From assembly GCA_963704295.1 (NCBI GenBank), contig OY969884.1, forward strand, positions 1,302,001 to 1,366,000: a stretch of 64,000 nucleotides of DNA, read 5' to 3'. This DNA comes from JACCVL01 sp963704295 (GTDB lineage Bacteria; Actinomycetota; Actinomycetes; Propionibacteriales; Nocardioidaceae). The notes under the pieces are model-generated. The model was not told the origin of the DNA. It was given only the letters and a program-made list of their open reading frames with translations, and ran no database searches. The position numbers were made by a program, and so were the translations under genes. Position 1 is the first letter of the stretch, and every line of letters begins with the position of its first letter. This document shows positions 1-9,050 of the stretch, one piece after another.

Positions 1-1
1 C

Positions 2-409
2 GGCCCGTACGCCGACCGGCCCCCCGACCTGGACAAGCGCAACGGAGGCAGGCTCCTCGTCCTCGACCGTCCGTCGTCCTGCGGCGCGCTGTTCGCACGC
101 GCCGCCGCCGTGCTCTGCATGGCGGGCTACAACTCGACCGTCGAGGCACTGGCCGCCGGACGCCGGCCGATCCTGGTCCCCCGGCGCAGCCCGCGAAGAG
201 AGCAGGCAATCCGCGCCTCGCGGCTGGCCAGTCTCGGGCTCGCGGACGTCGTCGACGAAGGTGCCGCCGCCGGAGAGGTGGCCTGGCTGCTGGACCGGGA
301 CCGCGACCTGGCGCCCGGCGAGCTGTCTCGCGCCGGCATCGCGCTGAACGGGGCCGACAACGCGGCCTCGCTGCTGGTCGAGCTGGCCCGGGAGCGGAGC
401 CGGCGATGA
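2..409 (+). CDS. glycosyltransferase, MurG/GT28-like C-terminal part (5' cut by window)
   Basis: The reading frame is open from the window edge, so only the C-terminal 135 residues are seen. The stretch CMAGYNSTVEALAAG followed by a basic, proline-rich loop and a GLADVVDEG-like end matches the sugar-nucleotide-binding lobe of GT28/MurG-type transferases. The gene at 9047-10240 has the same arrangement (QCGYNTTMDLL), so the two are probably paralogous. Its stop overlaps the next start as ATGA, which places it in the polysaccharide operon that runs rightwards. Donor and acceptor sugars cannot be told from the sequence. Confidence 0.75.
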   Translation, partial: GPYADRPPDLDKRNGGRLLVLDRPSSCGALFARAAAVLCMAGYNSTVEALAAGRRPILVPRRSPRREQAIRASRLASLGLADVVDEGAAAGEVAWLLDRDRDLAPGELSRAGIALNGADNAASLLVELARERSRR

Positions 410-2345
410 GCCGACGGTCCGTTCCTGGCGCGTCGCCCGCACTCGGTGCGGACCCCGCCGGCCGGCGTGGCACCTGGCGCCTGCTGCGCCCCTTCCTGCT
501 GCAGCACTGGCGCACGCTGGCCGGGGCGATGCTGCTCACGGTCACGATGACGGCCGCCAGCCTGGCCACGCCGTGGCCGTTGAAGCTCGCCATCGACCAC
601 ATCACCGAGCGGGCCGGTTCGGGTTCGTTCACGCTGACGCGGGACGACTGGCTGATGCTCGTCGGCGTCGTGACGCTGGTGCTCGTCATCGCCGCCGTGG
701 ACGCGGCTTCGTCGTACTACTCCGAGTACTGGCTCAACCGAGCCGGCGAGCGCATCGTGCACGCTCTCCGGGTGGCGACCTACGCCCAGCTGCAGCGACT
801 GTCGCTCGCCTTCCACTCCCGCCGCCAGAAGGGCGACCTGGTCACCCGGGTGACCGGCGACGTCAACGCCGTCGGTTACCTGTTCGCCGAGACGTTGGGC
901 ACGTTGGTCTCCGCTGTGCTGATGCTCGGCGGCATGTTCGTGGTGTGCGTCGTGCTCGACCCGCTGCTCGCCCTGGCGGTGTTCGTGCTCACGCCACCGC
1001 TCTACCTCGTCATCCGCTACTACCAGGGCGCGGTCAAGGAGGCCGCTCGGCGACAACGGATGAAGGAGGGCGAGATCGCCTCGCTGGCCACCGAGGCTCT
1101 GGCCGCGATGCCGGTCGTGAAGGCGTTCGGCACGGAGCGCTTCGAGCACGACCGGGTGCAGCGCAGCAGCGAGGAGCGGCTGCTGGTGGGGGTGGAGGCG
1201 GTCCGGCTGGAGGCGCGCTTCGGCGGCCTGGTGGACATGATCGGCGCACTGTCCACGGCCCTGATCCTGGGACTCGGCGTGGTCAGCGTCGCCGCCGGCC
1301 GGATCACCCCCGGCACCCTCGTCGTCTTCGCGGCCTACAGCGTCAAGCTCTACAAGCCATTGCGCGACGTCGCCCGCCAGTCCACCCGGCTCGCCCGGAC
1401 CATGGCCCGGCTCGAGCGGATCGGCGAGATCCTGCACTGCGACGAGGTGCTCGAGGAGCGCGGACACTACGCCGGCGAGGACGCCGGCGACGACGCCGGC
1501 AACGACGCCGGCGGCCGGCGAGAGACCTGGCCGGCCGTGACATCCGGCTCGAACGGGTCTCCTTCCGTTACGGCACCGACCGGTGGGCGCTTCGCGACGT
1601 CAACCTGTACGTGCCCGCCGGCCGGAGGGTGGCCGTCGTCGGGGCGTCCGGTGCGGGCAAGTCCACCGTCGGCGCCCTGGTGGCCCGCTTCTACGACCCG
1701 ACCTCCGGCCGGATCACCATCGACGGGCGGGACGCGCGGGACTGCTCTCTGCCGTGGCTGCGCGGGCAGGTCGGCGTGCTGTTGCAGGAGACCATCCTCT
1801 TCAGCGGGACCGTGGCCGAGAACATCGCGTACGGACGACCGCTGTCTTCGGCCCGAGTGGCGGAGGCCGCAGCACGGGCCAGCGCGGCGGAGTTCATCGC
1901 CGAGCTGCCGCAGGGTTACGACACCCCCCTCGGCCCGGGTGGGATGGGTCTGTCCGGAGGTCAGCGTCAACGCATCGGCATCGCCCGGGTGTTGCTGCGC
2001 GACCCGCCCATCCTCGTGCTCGACGAGCCCACCACCGGCCTGGACGCCGAGAGCGAGCGTCGTGTCCTGGACGGCATCTTCTCGCTGATGCGCGGGCGGA
2101 CGACGCTGGTCGTGACGCACTCCATGCCCTTGGCCCGGAGCGCCGATCTGGTCGTCGTACTGGCCGGGGGGCGGGTGACCGAGGTCGGTGCCCCGGACGA
2201 GCTGCTGGCGCGGCAGTCCGTCTTCGGGCTGTTGTGGTCCGCCTCTCAGCGGTCGGACGACATCGACCCGCAGGACCCGCCCCTCCCGGCGGCCGAGCCG
2301 ATCCGGTTGCACACCGGCCGGCCCCCCCTCAGGGGGGCGTCGTGA
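406..2345 (+). pseudogene. MsbA-like ABC exporter (TMD-NBD), frameshifted as given
   Basis: The first frame (from ATG 406) encodes an ABC exporter membrane domain with about six hydrophobic segments. The ATPase half lies in another frame and includes VSFRYG, the Walker A GASGAGKST, the signature LSGGQRQR and the Walker B ILVLDEPTT. The frame changes between about 1480 and 1530, inside a GCCGGCGAC-type repetitive linker between the two domains. The total length of 1940 nt is not a multiple of three and fits one lost base. Stop/start overlaps join it to its neighbours, so it would export a lipid-linked or oligosaccharide product of this locus. Whether the break is real or a sequencing error cannot be decided here. 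Confidence 0.8.
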
Positions 2346-3310
2346 GCCCCCCGCGAGGCACAGCCGTCGTCACCGGTGCCGCCGGGTTCGTCGGCTCGCA
2401 CCTGTGTGAGCTGCTCGTGGCCGAGGGCTGGCGGGTTCGGGGCGTGGACGCCTTCACCGACTACTACCCCCGTGCCGCCAAGCAGCAGAACCTCACCGGG
2501 CTCGCGGGCGAGGCCGCGTTCAGCCTGGTCGAGGCCGACCTGGTCGGCGGGAGCTGGCAGGCCGCCGTGTCCCCGGGTGCGGTCGTGTTCCATCTGGCCG
2601 CGCAACCGGGGGTTCGCGGCAGCTTCGGGACCGGATTCGCGCGGTACGCACGGGACAACCTGTTGGCGACCCAGCAGGTGCTGGAGGCGGCGCACACCGC
2701 GAACTGTCGCCGGGTGGTGTGGGCGTCCTCGTCGTCGGTGTACGGAGACGCCCCCGACTATCCCAGCCGCGAGGACGGCCCGACCAGACCGCGCTCTCCG
2801 TACGGCGTCACGAAGCGGGCCTGCGAGGACCTGGCCCGCGTTTACGCCCGCCTCGGCCTGTCGACCGTGGGACTGCGCTACTTCACCGTGTACGGACCGC
2901 GCCAGCGCCCGGACATGGCGATGCGCAGGCTGTGCGAGGCGGCGTTCACCGGCGCGCCGTTCGAGGTCTACGGCGACGGGCTGCAGTCGCGTGACTTCAC
3001 CTACGTCAGTGACGCCTGCGACGCGACCCTGCGAGCGGCCGTCGCCGACGCCCCGCAGCCGATCTACAACATCGGCGGTGGAACCGAGACCACCCTGGCC
3101 CAGGTGGTCGACCGGGTCGAGGTGCTGGCCGGGCGGCGGCTGCGAGCCGGCCGGGTGCACGAGCAGCGGGGTGACGTGCGGCGCACCGCCGCGGACACGA
3201 CGGCCGCCCGGACCGATCTCGGCTGGCGGCCCCGGGTGGACCTGGACACCGGTCTCGCCGCCGAGTTCGCCTGGGTCCGGTCCGTGCAGGCGGGCGGGCG
3301 AGTGGCATGA
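2342..3310 (+). CDS. NAD-dependent sugar-nucleotide epimerase/dehydratase
   Basis: This is a 322-residue short-chain dehydrogenase of the extended type. The NAD-binding motif GAAGFVGSH lies near residue 11. The SSSVYG loop and the catalytic YGVTK (about residues 154-158) follow. Length and motifs fit UDP-glucuronate or UDP-glucose 4-epimerases, though the exact substrate is uncertain. The GTG start was chosen because it overlaps the exporter stop as GTGA and because the nucleotide-binding strand follows directly. The ATGA overlap with the next glycosyltransferase suggests translational coupling. With two UDP-sugar dehydrogenases nearby it probably supplies uronic-acid-type sugars to the polysaccharide. 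Confidence 0.85.
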   Translation: MSPPRGTAVVTGAAGFVGSHLCELLVAEGWRVRGVDAFTDYYPRAAKQQNLTGLAGEAAFSLVEADLVGGSWQAAVSPGAVVFHLAAQPGVRGSFGTGFARYARDNLLATQQVLEAAHTANCRRVVWASSSSVYGDAPDYPSREDGPTRPRSPYGVTKRACEDLARVYARLGLSTVGLRYFTVYGPRQRPDMAMRRLCEAAFTGAPFEVYGDGLQSRDFTYVSDACDATLRAAVADAPQPIYNIGGGTETTLAQVVDRVEVLAGRRLRAGRVHEQRGDVRRTAADTTAARTDLGWRPRVDLDTGLAAEFAWVRSVQAGGRVA

Positions 3311-4383
3311 CCGTTCAGGTGGCGGTGGTGACCAGCGGCTTCCCCCGGATGTCGGAGACCTTCGCGCTGAACGAGCTCGTCGCGATGCACGAGCGCGGGA
3401 TGCTGGCAGGGATCTTCGCCACCAAGGCCGGAGACCGTTCCGCGGTCCAGCCCCAGGTGGGCGGGCTCGACGGCCTGGTGACGCACCTGCCGACAGGGGA
3501 CGCCGACGAGCAGGCCGCCGCACTGGTCGGCGTGTTGAACGGCCGGCGCATCAGTGCCGTGCACGGGTACTTCGCCCACCAGCCCGCTGCGGTTGCCGCG
3601 CGGGCGGCGGCCCGGCTCCGCGTCCCGTTCGGGTTCGGCGCGCACGCGGTGGACGTGCGCCGGACGCCGCGCCGGATCCTGCTCGAGCGGGCACGCGCCG
3701 CCCGGACGGTGCTCACCTGCAATCGCGAGACGGCCGCCGACCTGCGCGCCGCCGGCGTCGAGCCCATCGTGCTTCCGCACGGGGTGGACCTGTCCCGCTT
3801 CGCACCGAGCGGCCGGTCGACCCCGGACGTCGCCGGGCAGGGGATGCGGGTACTCGCAGTCGGCCGGTTGGTCGAGAAGAAGGGGTTCGCAGTGCTGCTG
3901 CGAGCGCTGCACCGGGTCGACGGTGTCACCGCACGCCTGCTCGGCACGGGGCCGCTGGACGGCCCCCTCCGCGCGGAAGCCGACGCGCTGGGCGGCCGGG
4001 TCGAGCTCGCCGGGGCGCGCACCCATGCCGAGCTGCCGGCCGAGTACGAGACGGCGGAGGTCGTCGTCGTGCCCAGCGTGGTCGACTCCGCCGGTGACCG
4101 CGACGGGCTTCCCAACGTGCTGCTCGAAGCCATGGCCAGCGGTCGGCCGGTGATCGCGAGCGACGTGGCCGCGGTCGGCGACGCGGTCGAGGACGGTGTC
4201 AGCGGCCTGCTCGTGCCGCCGGGAGACGCAGATGCGCTGGCGTCCGCGCTTCGCCGGCTGCGGGACGACGCCGGCCTGCGCATCGCGCTCGGCGCGGCTG
4301 CCCGGGAACGGGTGGTCGAGCGATACGACCTGGCCCGCTGCACCGACCGGCTCTGCCGGCGGCTGGCGGCGAGCTATGGCTGA
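3307..4383 (+). CDS. GT4-family glycosyltransferase
   Basis: This is a 358-residue GT-B fold enzyme. The N-terminal motif SGFPRMSETFALNE is typical of the colanic-acid/amylovoran transferase branch of GT4. The C-terminal lobe has GRLVEKKGF near residue 185 and DGLPNVLLEAMASG near residue 267, which contains the conserved E-x7-E donor-binding element. No signal peptide or membrane helix is seen, so it should act at the cytoplasmic face. It overlaps both neighbours by a few bases. The following gene is a clear homologue, so the pair may add successive sugars of the repeat unit. Confidence 0.85.
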   Translation: MTVQVAVVTSGFPRMSETFALNELVAMHERGMLAGIFATKAGDRSAVQPQVGGLDGLVTHLPTGDADEQAAALVGVLNGRRISAVHGYFAHQPAAVAARAAARLRVPFGFGAHAVDVRRTPRRILLERARAARTVLTCNRETAADLRAAGVEPIVLPHGVDLSRFAPSGRSTPDVAGQGMRVLAVGRLVEKKGFAVLLRALHRVDGVTARLLGTGPLDGPLRAEADALGGRVELAGARTHAELPAEYETAEVVVVPSVVDSAGDRDGLPNVLLEAMASGRPVIASDVAAVGDAVEDGVSGLLVPPGDADALASALRRLRDDAGLRIALGAAARERVVERYDLARCTDRLCRRLAASYG

Positions 4384-5761
4384 GCACACCACGGACCGGA
4401 CCAGGCCGGCCGCCGAGGTGGCGTACCTGCTCAAAGGCTTCCCCCGCATCTCCGAGACGTTCATCGCCAGCGAGGTGTTCCGGCTCGAGCAGCTGGGGGT
4501 CCCGTTGCGGCTGTTCGTCCTCAAGCCGCCCGACGAGCCCACCCGCCACCCCGTCGTGGACCGGATCACCGCGGTCCCGGACTACCTGCCGCCGACGACC
4601 TCCCTGACCGGGACCACCGCCCCGCGCTGGCTGGCCCGCAACCTCCGCCCCTTCCTCCCCGGCCTGGTCGCTGTCGCCCGGTGGCGACCGGCCGGTCTGG
4701 CCCGGGCCGCGGGTCGCGCCGCCGCACAGGCGGTCCGGGCCCGCCGGCGCCGCTTCGGCCTTCCGCGCACGATCTACCTCAAGGAGTTCCTGTACGCGGT
4801 CGCCCTCGCCGACCGGCTGCGGCGCACCCCGTCGGTCCGGCACCTGCATGCACACTTCGCGCACGGGTGCACCACGGTCGCCTGGCTCACCGCGACCATC
4901 ACCGGGTTGCCGTTCTCGTTCACCGGACACGCGAAGGACATCTACGCGACCGAGCTGAACCCCGCCGGGTTGCTCGGCCGCAAGCTGCGCGCGGCATCGT
5001 TCGTGGTCACCTGCACGCAGGCGAACGCCCGGCACCTGGCCACCGTCGAGAGCGGTGCCGCGGTGCACGTGGTGCACCACGGACTGAGCGTCGACTTCGC
5101 CGATCAGGTCACGGTCGAAGCCGCTGACCGGGCGACCGGGACTGCACCCCTGCGGCTGCTGGGCGTTGGCCGACTGGTCCCGAAGAAGGGCTTCGACACG
5201 TTCGTCCGCGCCTGCGCTGTGCTACGGGCCACCGGGGTCGCGTTCCGGGCCGAGATCGCCGGTGAGCCGGGCGAACACGGCCCGGTGGTCCGGGCCCTCG
5301 TGGCGGAGCTCGGGCTCACCCAGCACGTGCGGCTGCTCGGGACCCGGACCCCGGCGGAGCTCGCCGGCCTCTACCGCCTTGCCGACGTCTTCTCGCTCGC
5401 CTGCCGGGTCACGGACAACGGGGATCGCGACGGCATCCCCAACGTGCTGGTCGAGGCGATGGCCTGTGCCGTGCCGGTGGTGAGCACCGACGTGTCGGGA
5501 ATCCCCGAGCTCGTCCGCAACGGTGAGAACGGCCTGCTCGTGCACCCGGACGACCCCGAGGCCCTGGCCGGCGCATGGCTGCGGCTGGCCGACGATCCCG
5601 CCCTCGCCCGCCGTCTCGGCACCGCGGGGCGCGAGACCGTGGTCAGCCGCTTCGACGGGACCGCGTCGGCCACCGCGCTGGCGGCGCTGTTCGCGCCGCG
5701 CCTCGGTGGCCTGCCCGCCCGAGCCCGCGGCCCGGCTCGGCACGCGGAGCCGGTCCGATGA
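4376..5761 (+). CDS. GT4-family glycosyltransferase (WcaL/AmsK-like)
   Basis: This 461-residue protein is related to the preceding gene. It has LLKGFPRISETFIASEV near residue 16, GVGRLVPKKGF near residue 262 and DGIPNVLVEAMACAVPVV near residue 351. The middle region is longer than in its neighbour, with a basic stretch near residue 110. The ATG at 4376 was chosen because it gives the typical family N-terminus and an 8-nt overlap with the upstream stop. It most likely extends the polysaccharide repeat unit; the sugar donor is unknown. Confidence 0.85.
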   Translation: MAEHTTDRTRPAAEVAYLLKGFPRISETFIASEVFRLEQLGVPLRLFVLKPPDEPTRHPVVDRITAVPDYLPPTTSLTGTTAPRWLARNLRPFLPGLVAVARWRPAGLARAAGRAAAQAVRARRRRFGLPRTIYLKEFLYAVALADRLRRTPSVRHLHAHFAHGCTTVAWLTATITGLPFSFTGHAKDIYATELNPAGLLGRKLRAASFVVTCTQANARHLATVESGAAVHVVHHGLSVDFADQVTVEAADRATGTAPLRLLGVGRLVPKKGFDTFVRACAVLRATGVAFRAEIAGEPGEHGPVVRALVAELGLTQHVRLLGTRTPAELAGLYRLADVFSLACRVTDNGDRDGIPNVLVEAMACAVPVVSTDVSGIPELVRNGENGLLVHPDDPEALAGAWLRLADDPALARRLGTAGRETVVSRFDGTASATALAALFAPRLGGLPARARGPARHAEPVR

Positions 5762-7776
5762 CCGGGCAGGCGGGGCTGGCCCACGAGCCGGTCGGTCCGG
5801 ACACTGCCGCCGCTCCCGAGGCCTCGTCGGGCCCGAGGCCGGTGTTCTGCGTGATCGAGCACCTGTACCGCGACCGGGCCGTCGCGGACGACGCCGTCGC
5901 CGGACGGTTCACCAACGCCGGCGTGCGGCTCTCGCTCGGTCCGCAGCCGGACTGGCGCCGCGACGGGCTCGGCACGGACGAGGAGTGGCGGATCGAGTGG
6001 AGCAAGTTCTACTTCGGTCTCGACCTGGCCGCGGCGTACCGGGCGACCGGCGACCCCGCCTACCTGCGCACCTGGGAGGAGCTGGTCGTCTCGTGGGCGA
6101 CGCAGGTGCCCGCCGACGCCGACCCGGCGGACGTGATCGGCCGCCGGCTGCAGAACTGGGTGTACGCCTGGCAGGGGTTCGCCGCCCCTGGCGCCGGCCT
6201 GCACCGAGGGCTGAGCCGGGCGACCACCGACCTGCTCGTGCGCAGCATCGACGAGCAGGTGCGGCACCTGCGGACCACACTGACCCCGGAGCGCAACCAC
6301 CGGACGCTGGAGCTCTACGCCCTGCTGGTCGTCGCGCTGGCTCTCCCCGCCCTCGATCCGACCGGTGAGCTGTGCCGCTACGCCTGGCACCAGCTCGACG
6401 ACAACCTGCGCCGCGACGTGTGGCCGGACGGCGTGCACCGCGAGTGCTCCACGCACTACCACCTGATCGCGCTGCGGTCCTTCCTCGGCGCCCGGGAGAA
6501 CGCGCGCCGCTTCGGCCTGCCAGTGCCCGCGGGTTACGACGACCGGCTGCGACTCGCCTGCCGGTTCGCCATGCACGCGCACCGGCCGGATGGCCAGCTG
6601 CCGGCGCTGTCCGACGCCGACAGCGGTGACCATCGCGGGCTGCTGCTGCTGGCGGACCGGCTGCTCGACGATCCCGCGCTGCGCTGGGTCGCCACGTCCG
6701 GCACGGCGGGGGCACCGCCGCCCGAGCGCGCGGTGGACTTCCCGGTCGGGGGGTACCACGTGCAGCGCAGCGGCTGGGGGGAGCGCGAGACCGCCTACGC
6801 GGACGAACGCTTCCTGATCCTGGACTCGGGTCCGATCGGCGACGGTGGGCACGGCCACTACGACATGCTCGCGATCGAGGCGTACGCCCACGGCCGGCCG
6901 CTGCTCGTGGACCCCGGCCGCTTCACCTACGCCGAGATCGGGCCGCCGGGCGAGCGGAACTGGCGGCACTGGTTCAAGGGGACGGCGGCGCACAGCACCG
7001 TCACGGTGGACGGGCTGGACCAGACGCCGTACCGGCGCGGGAAGCCGCGCAAGCAGACCACCGCCACGGCTCGGTTGTTGGACCGCCACCGCACCGACGG
7101 CCTGGATCTGATCCGTGCCCAGGTCACCAGCACGCAGTACGCCGCAGTGCACACCCGCGAGGTGCTGTTCGTGGCCGACGAGTACTGGGTGGTGGTCGAC
7201 GACCTCGAGGACGAGCAACCGCACGACTACGTGCAGCGCATGCAGCTGGACAGCGCGGCCTGGCAACGCACCCGAGTCCACAACCGACACGACGACGTGG
7301 CGGTCCGGGCTCCGGGTCTTGCGCTGGTCTACCCCGCGACCGAGCGGCCGCAGCTGCAGCAGGGGTGGCTCGCCCCGCAGTACGGCGTGCGGAGGCCGGC
7401 GCCCGCAGTGACCGTGCGGCGCAGCGGAGCGGCGGTGGCGCGGTTCGTGACGGTGCTGTACCCGTTCCCGGACCCGGAGGCGCATCGTCCGGCCCCACGG
7501 CTGCGGTGCACCGCCGGAGGACGGTCACGAGCCGTCCTCGTCACCGGCGTCGGTGCAGGCGGGACGCAGGTGGACCACCTGTGCTGGTCGGCCGACCCGA
7601 CGTCGATGCGGCTCGGGGCCTGGCAGCTGACCGCACGGGTCGGCTGGCTGCGCACCGACGACGGCGGCCGGCGAGCTCGGCTGCTGGCCTACGACGTGCG
7701 CGAACACGCCTGGTGCGGGCGCGACCCCGCACCGGTGACCAGTGACGCCGGTGGCGGCTGGCGGTCGTTCACATGA
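5758..7776 (+). CDS. heparinase II/III family protein
   Basis: This is a 672-residue protein. An alpha-helical toroid-like N-terminal half contains RNHRTLELYAL (about residue 179) and ECSTHYHLIALR (about residue 229). A beta-rich C-terminal half starts around GHGHYDMLAIEAY (about residue 363). These are hallmarks of heparinase II/III-type polysaccharide lyases. No signal peptide is seen, which is odd for a lyase meant to act on an exported polymer. Related proteins occur in polysaccharide biosynthesis loci, where they may trim or epimerise uronic-acid polymers. It overlaps both neighbours by ATGA, so it belongs to the operon. Confidence 0.8.
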   Translation: MTGQAGLAHEPVGPDTAAAPEASSGPRPVFCVIEHLYRDRAVADDAVAGRFTNAGVRLSLGPQPDWRRDGLGTDEEWRIEWSKFYFGLDLAAAYRATGDPAYLRTWEELVVSWATQVPADADPADVIGRRLQNWVYAWQGFAAPGAGLHRGLSRATTDLLVRSIDEQVRHLRTTLTPERNHRTLELYALLVVALALPALDPTGELCRYAWHQLDDNLRRDVWPDGVHRECSTHYHLIALRSFLGARENARRFGLPVPAGYDDRLRLACRFAMHAHRPDGQLPALSDADSGDHRGLLLLADRLLDDPALRWVATSGTAGAPPPERAVDFPVGGYHVQRSGWGERETAYADERFLILDSGPIGDGGHGHYDMLAIEAYAHGRPLLVDPGRFTYAEIGPPGERNWRHWFKGTAAHSTVTVDGLDQTPYRRGKPRKQTTATARLLDRHRTDGLDLIRAQVTSTQYAAVHTREVLFVADEYWVVVDDLEDEQPHDYVQRMQLDSAAWQRTRVHNRHDDVAVRAPGLALVYPATERPQLQQGWLAPQYGVRRPAPAVTVRRSGAAVARFVTVLYPFPDPEAHRPAPRLRCTAGGRSRAVLVTGVGAGGTQVDHLCWSADPTSMRLGAWQLTARVGWLRTDDGGRRARLLAYDVREHAWCGRDPAPVTSDAGGGWRSFT

Positions 7777-9050
7777 GCGGAGGCGCGACTCTGGCGTTCG
7801 ACCCGGCACTGCCGGCCCGCGACCTGCTGCTGGACGCCGGCACGGTCGGACCGCGGCTGCGCGAGGTGCTCGACCTGCCCGCCGATGCCGGCGCCGCCAC
7901 CGCCGTGCGGGTACGCGCGAAGTATCGCCCCGGTCAGAGCCTGCGCGTGCTGCACCGGGTGCCGACCCGGGACGGCGTCGCCCTGGTGTCCACCCGGATG
8001 GCAGCACCGGACCGTGCCCTGCGGCTGGCCGCTCGGGCCGGTGTCGGGTGTCGCGACGGCAGGCCCCGGCAGGTGGGCTTCGACCCGGAGCTCGGGGCGG
8101 TGTCGTGGCTCTTTCCGCGCGACCGCAAGATCCACACCCTGGACCGGCTGTCCTCGCCGCACCCGGACGTCCGCCGGCTGGTGCCGGGATGGGTGGGCAG
8201 CGAGCTCGTCGCGTACGTGCCGGAACGGGCGGCCACCGCCCGACTGCACGGTGCCGATGGCGAGACCGTCGGCTACGCGAAGGTCTACGCCGACGAGGCC
8301 GCGCTGGCCGGCGCGCTGTCGCGCGCCGCCGCGGTGACCGTCGACGAGGCGCACACCCAAGTGCCGGCGGTGCTCGGTGTGTCGGTGACCGACCGCACGG
8401 TGCTGCTGCAGGCCTTGCCGGGCACCCGGCTGGACGCGCTCGCCCCGGCTCGGCTCGGTGCCGGACTGGCCGCGCTGGGGCGCAGCCTCGCGGCGGTGCA
8501 CCGGCTGCCACCCGCTGGGCTGCCGGTCACCACCCGGCTGGCACCGGACCGGCTGCGCGCCGCCGCGAAGGTCGTGGCCGCGGTCCGGCCGGACGTCGGT
8601 GCGGTCGTGGCCCACCTGGCCGCCCGCCTCTGCGCCGACCCACCGCCGCCGCGAACGGTGCTGATCCACGGCGACCTGCACCTCAAGAACGCCCTGCTGG
8701 CGGACGACCGGCTGGGCCTGCTGGACCTGGACCAGACCGGCGCCGGGCACCCCGCGGCAGACCTCGGCAGCCTGCTTGCCGCACTGCTGCACGCTCGGGT
8801 GGCGGGCCGGCTCGCCCCGTCCGACGAGCAGCTGCTGGGCGAGGCGCTGCTGACCGCCTACGCAGGTGCCGGCGGCCGGGTGGGCGAGGACGAGCTGCGC
8901 TGGCACGTCGTCGCCGCCCTGCTCGCCGAGCGTGCCCAGCGCGCGGTCAACCGGGTGCTGTCCGACGCCCTGCCTCACCTGGATGCGCTCCTGGCTGCGG
9001 CGACCCGACTCGTCGGCGAACCGCTGAGCGCCGGGACGGACCCGCGATGA
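7773..9050 (+). CDS. aminoglycoside-phosphotransferase-fold kinase (active-site residues intact)
   Basis: This 425-residue protein has the kinase catalytic loop HGDLHLKN (about residues 299-306) followed by LLDLDQTG, the metal-binding aspartates of the APH/choline-kinase family. The N-terminal half carries a KYRPGQSLRVLHRV segment, resembling the ATP-binding beta-hairpin region. It sits between a heparinase-like gene and a glycosyltransferase with 4-nt overlaps. A sugar or lipid-linked sugar is therefore a likelier substrate than an antibiotic, but that is an inference. Two further diverged members of the fold are encoded at 11042-12223 and 13624-15048. Confidence 0.75.
   Translation: MSGGATLAFDPALPARDLLLDAGTVGPRLREVLDLPADAGAATAVRVRAKYRPGQSLRVLHRVPTRDGVALVSTRMAAPDRALRLAARAGVGCRDGRPRQVGFDPELGAVSWLFPRDRKIHTLDRLSSPHPDVRRLVPGWVGSELVAYVPERAATARLHGADGETVGYAKVYADEAALAGALSRAAAVTVDEAHTQVPAVLGVSVTDRTVLLQALPGTRLDALAPARLGAGLAALGRSLAAVHRLPPAGLPVTTRLAPDRLRAAAKVVAAVRPDVGAVVAHLAARLCADPPPPRTVLIHGDLHLKNALLADDRLGLLDLDQTGAGHPAADLGSLLAALLHARVAGRLAPSDEQLLGEALLTAYAGAGGRVGEDELRWHVVAALLAERAQRAVNRVLSDALPHLDALLAAATRLVGEPLSAGTDPR

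Noticed and set aside
127..1467. Long open frame on the minus strand opposite the exporter gene
   Set aside because: Its composition (His, Gln, Arg rich) is the mirror of the real plus-strand gene, and the real strand has clear domain motifs.
1480..1530. Programmed ribosomal frameshift in the ABC exporter
   Set aside because: No slippery heptamer or pausing structure is evident. Error, mutation or repeat slippage is simpler.
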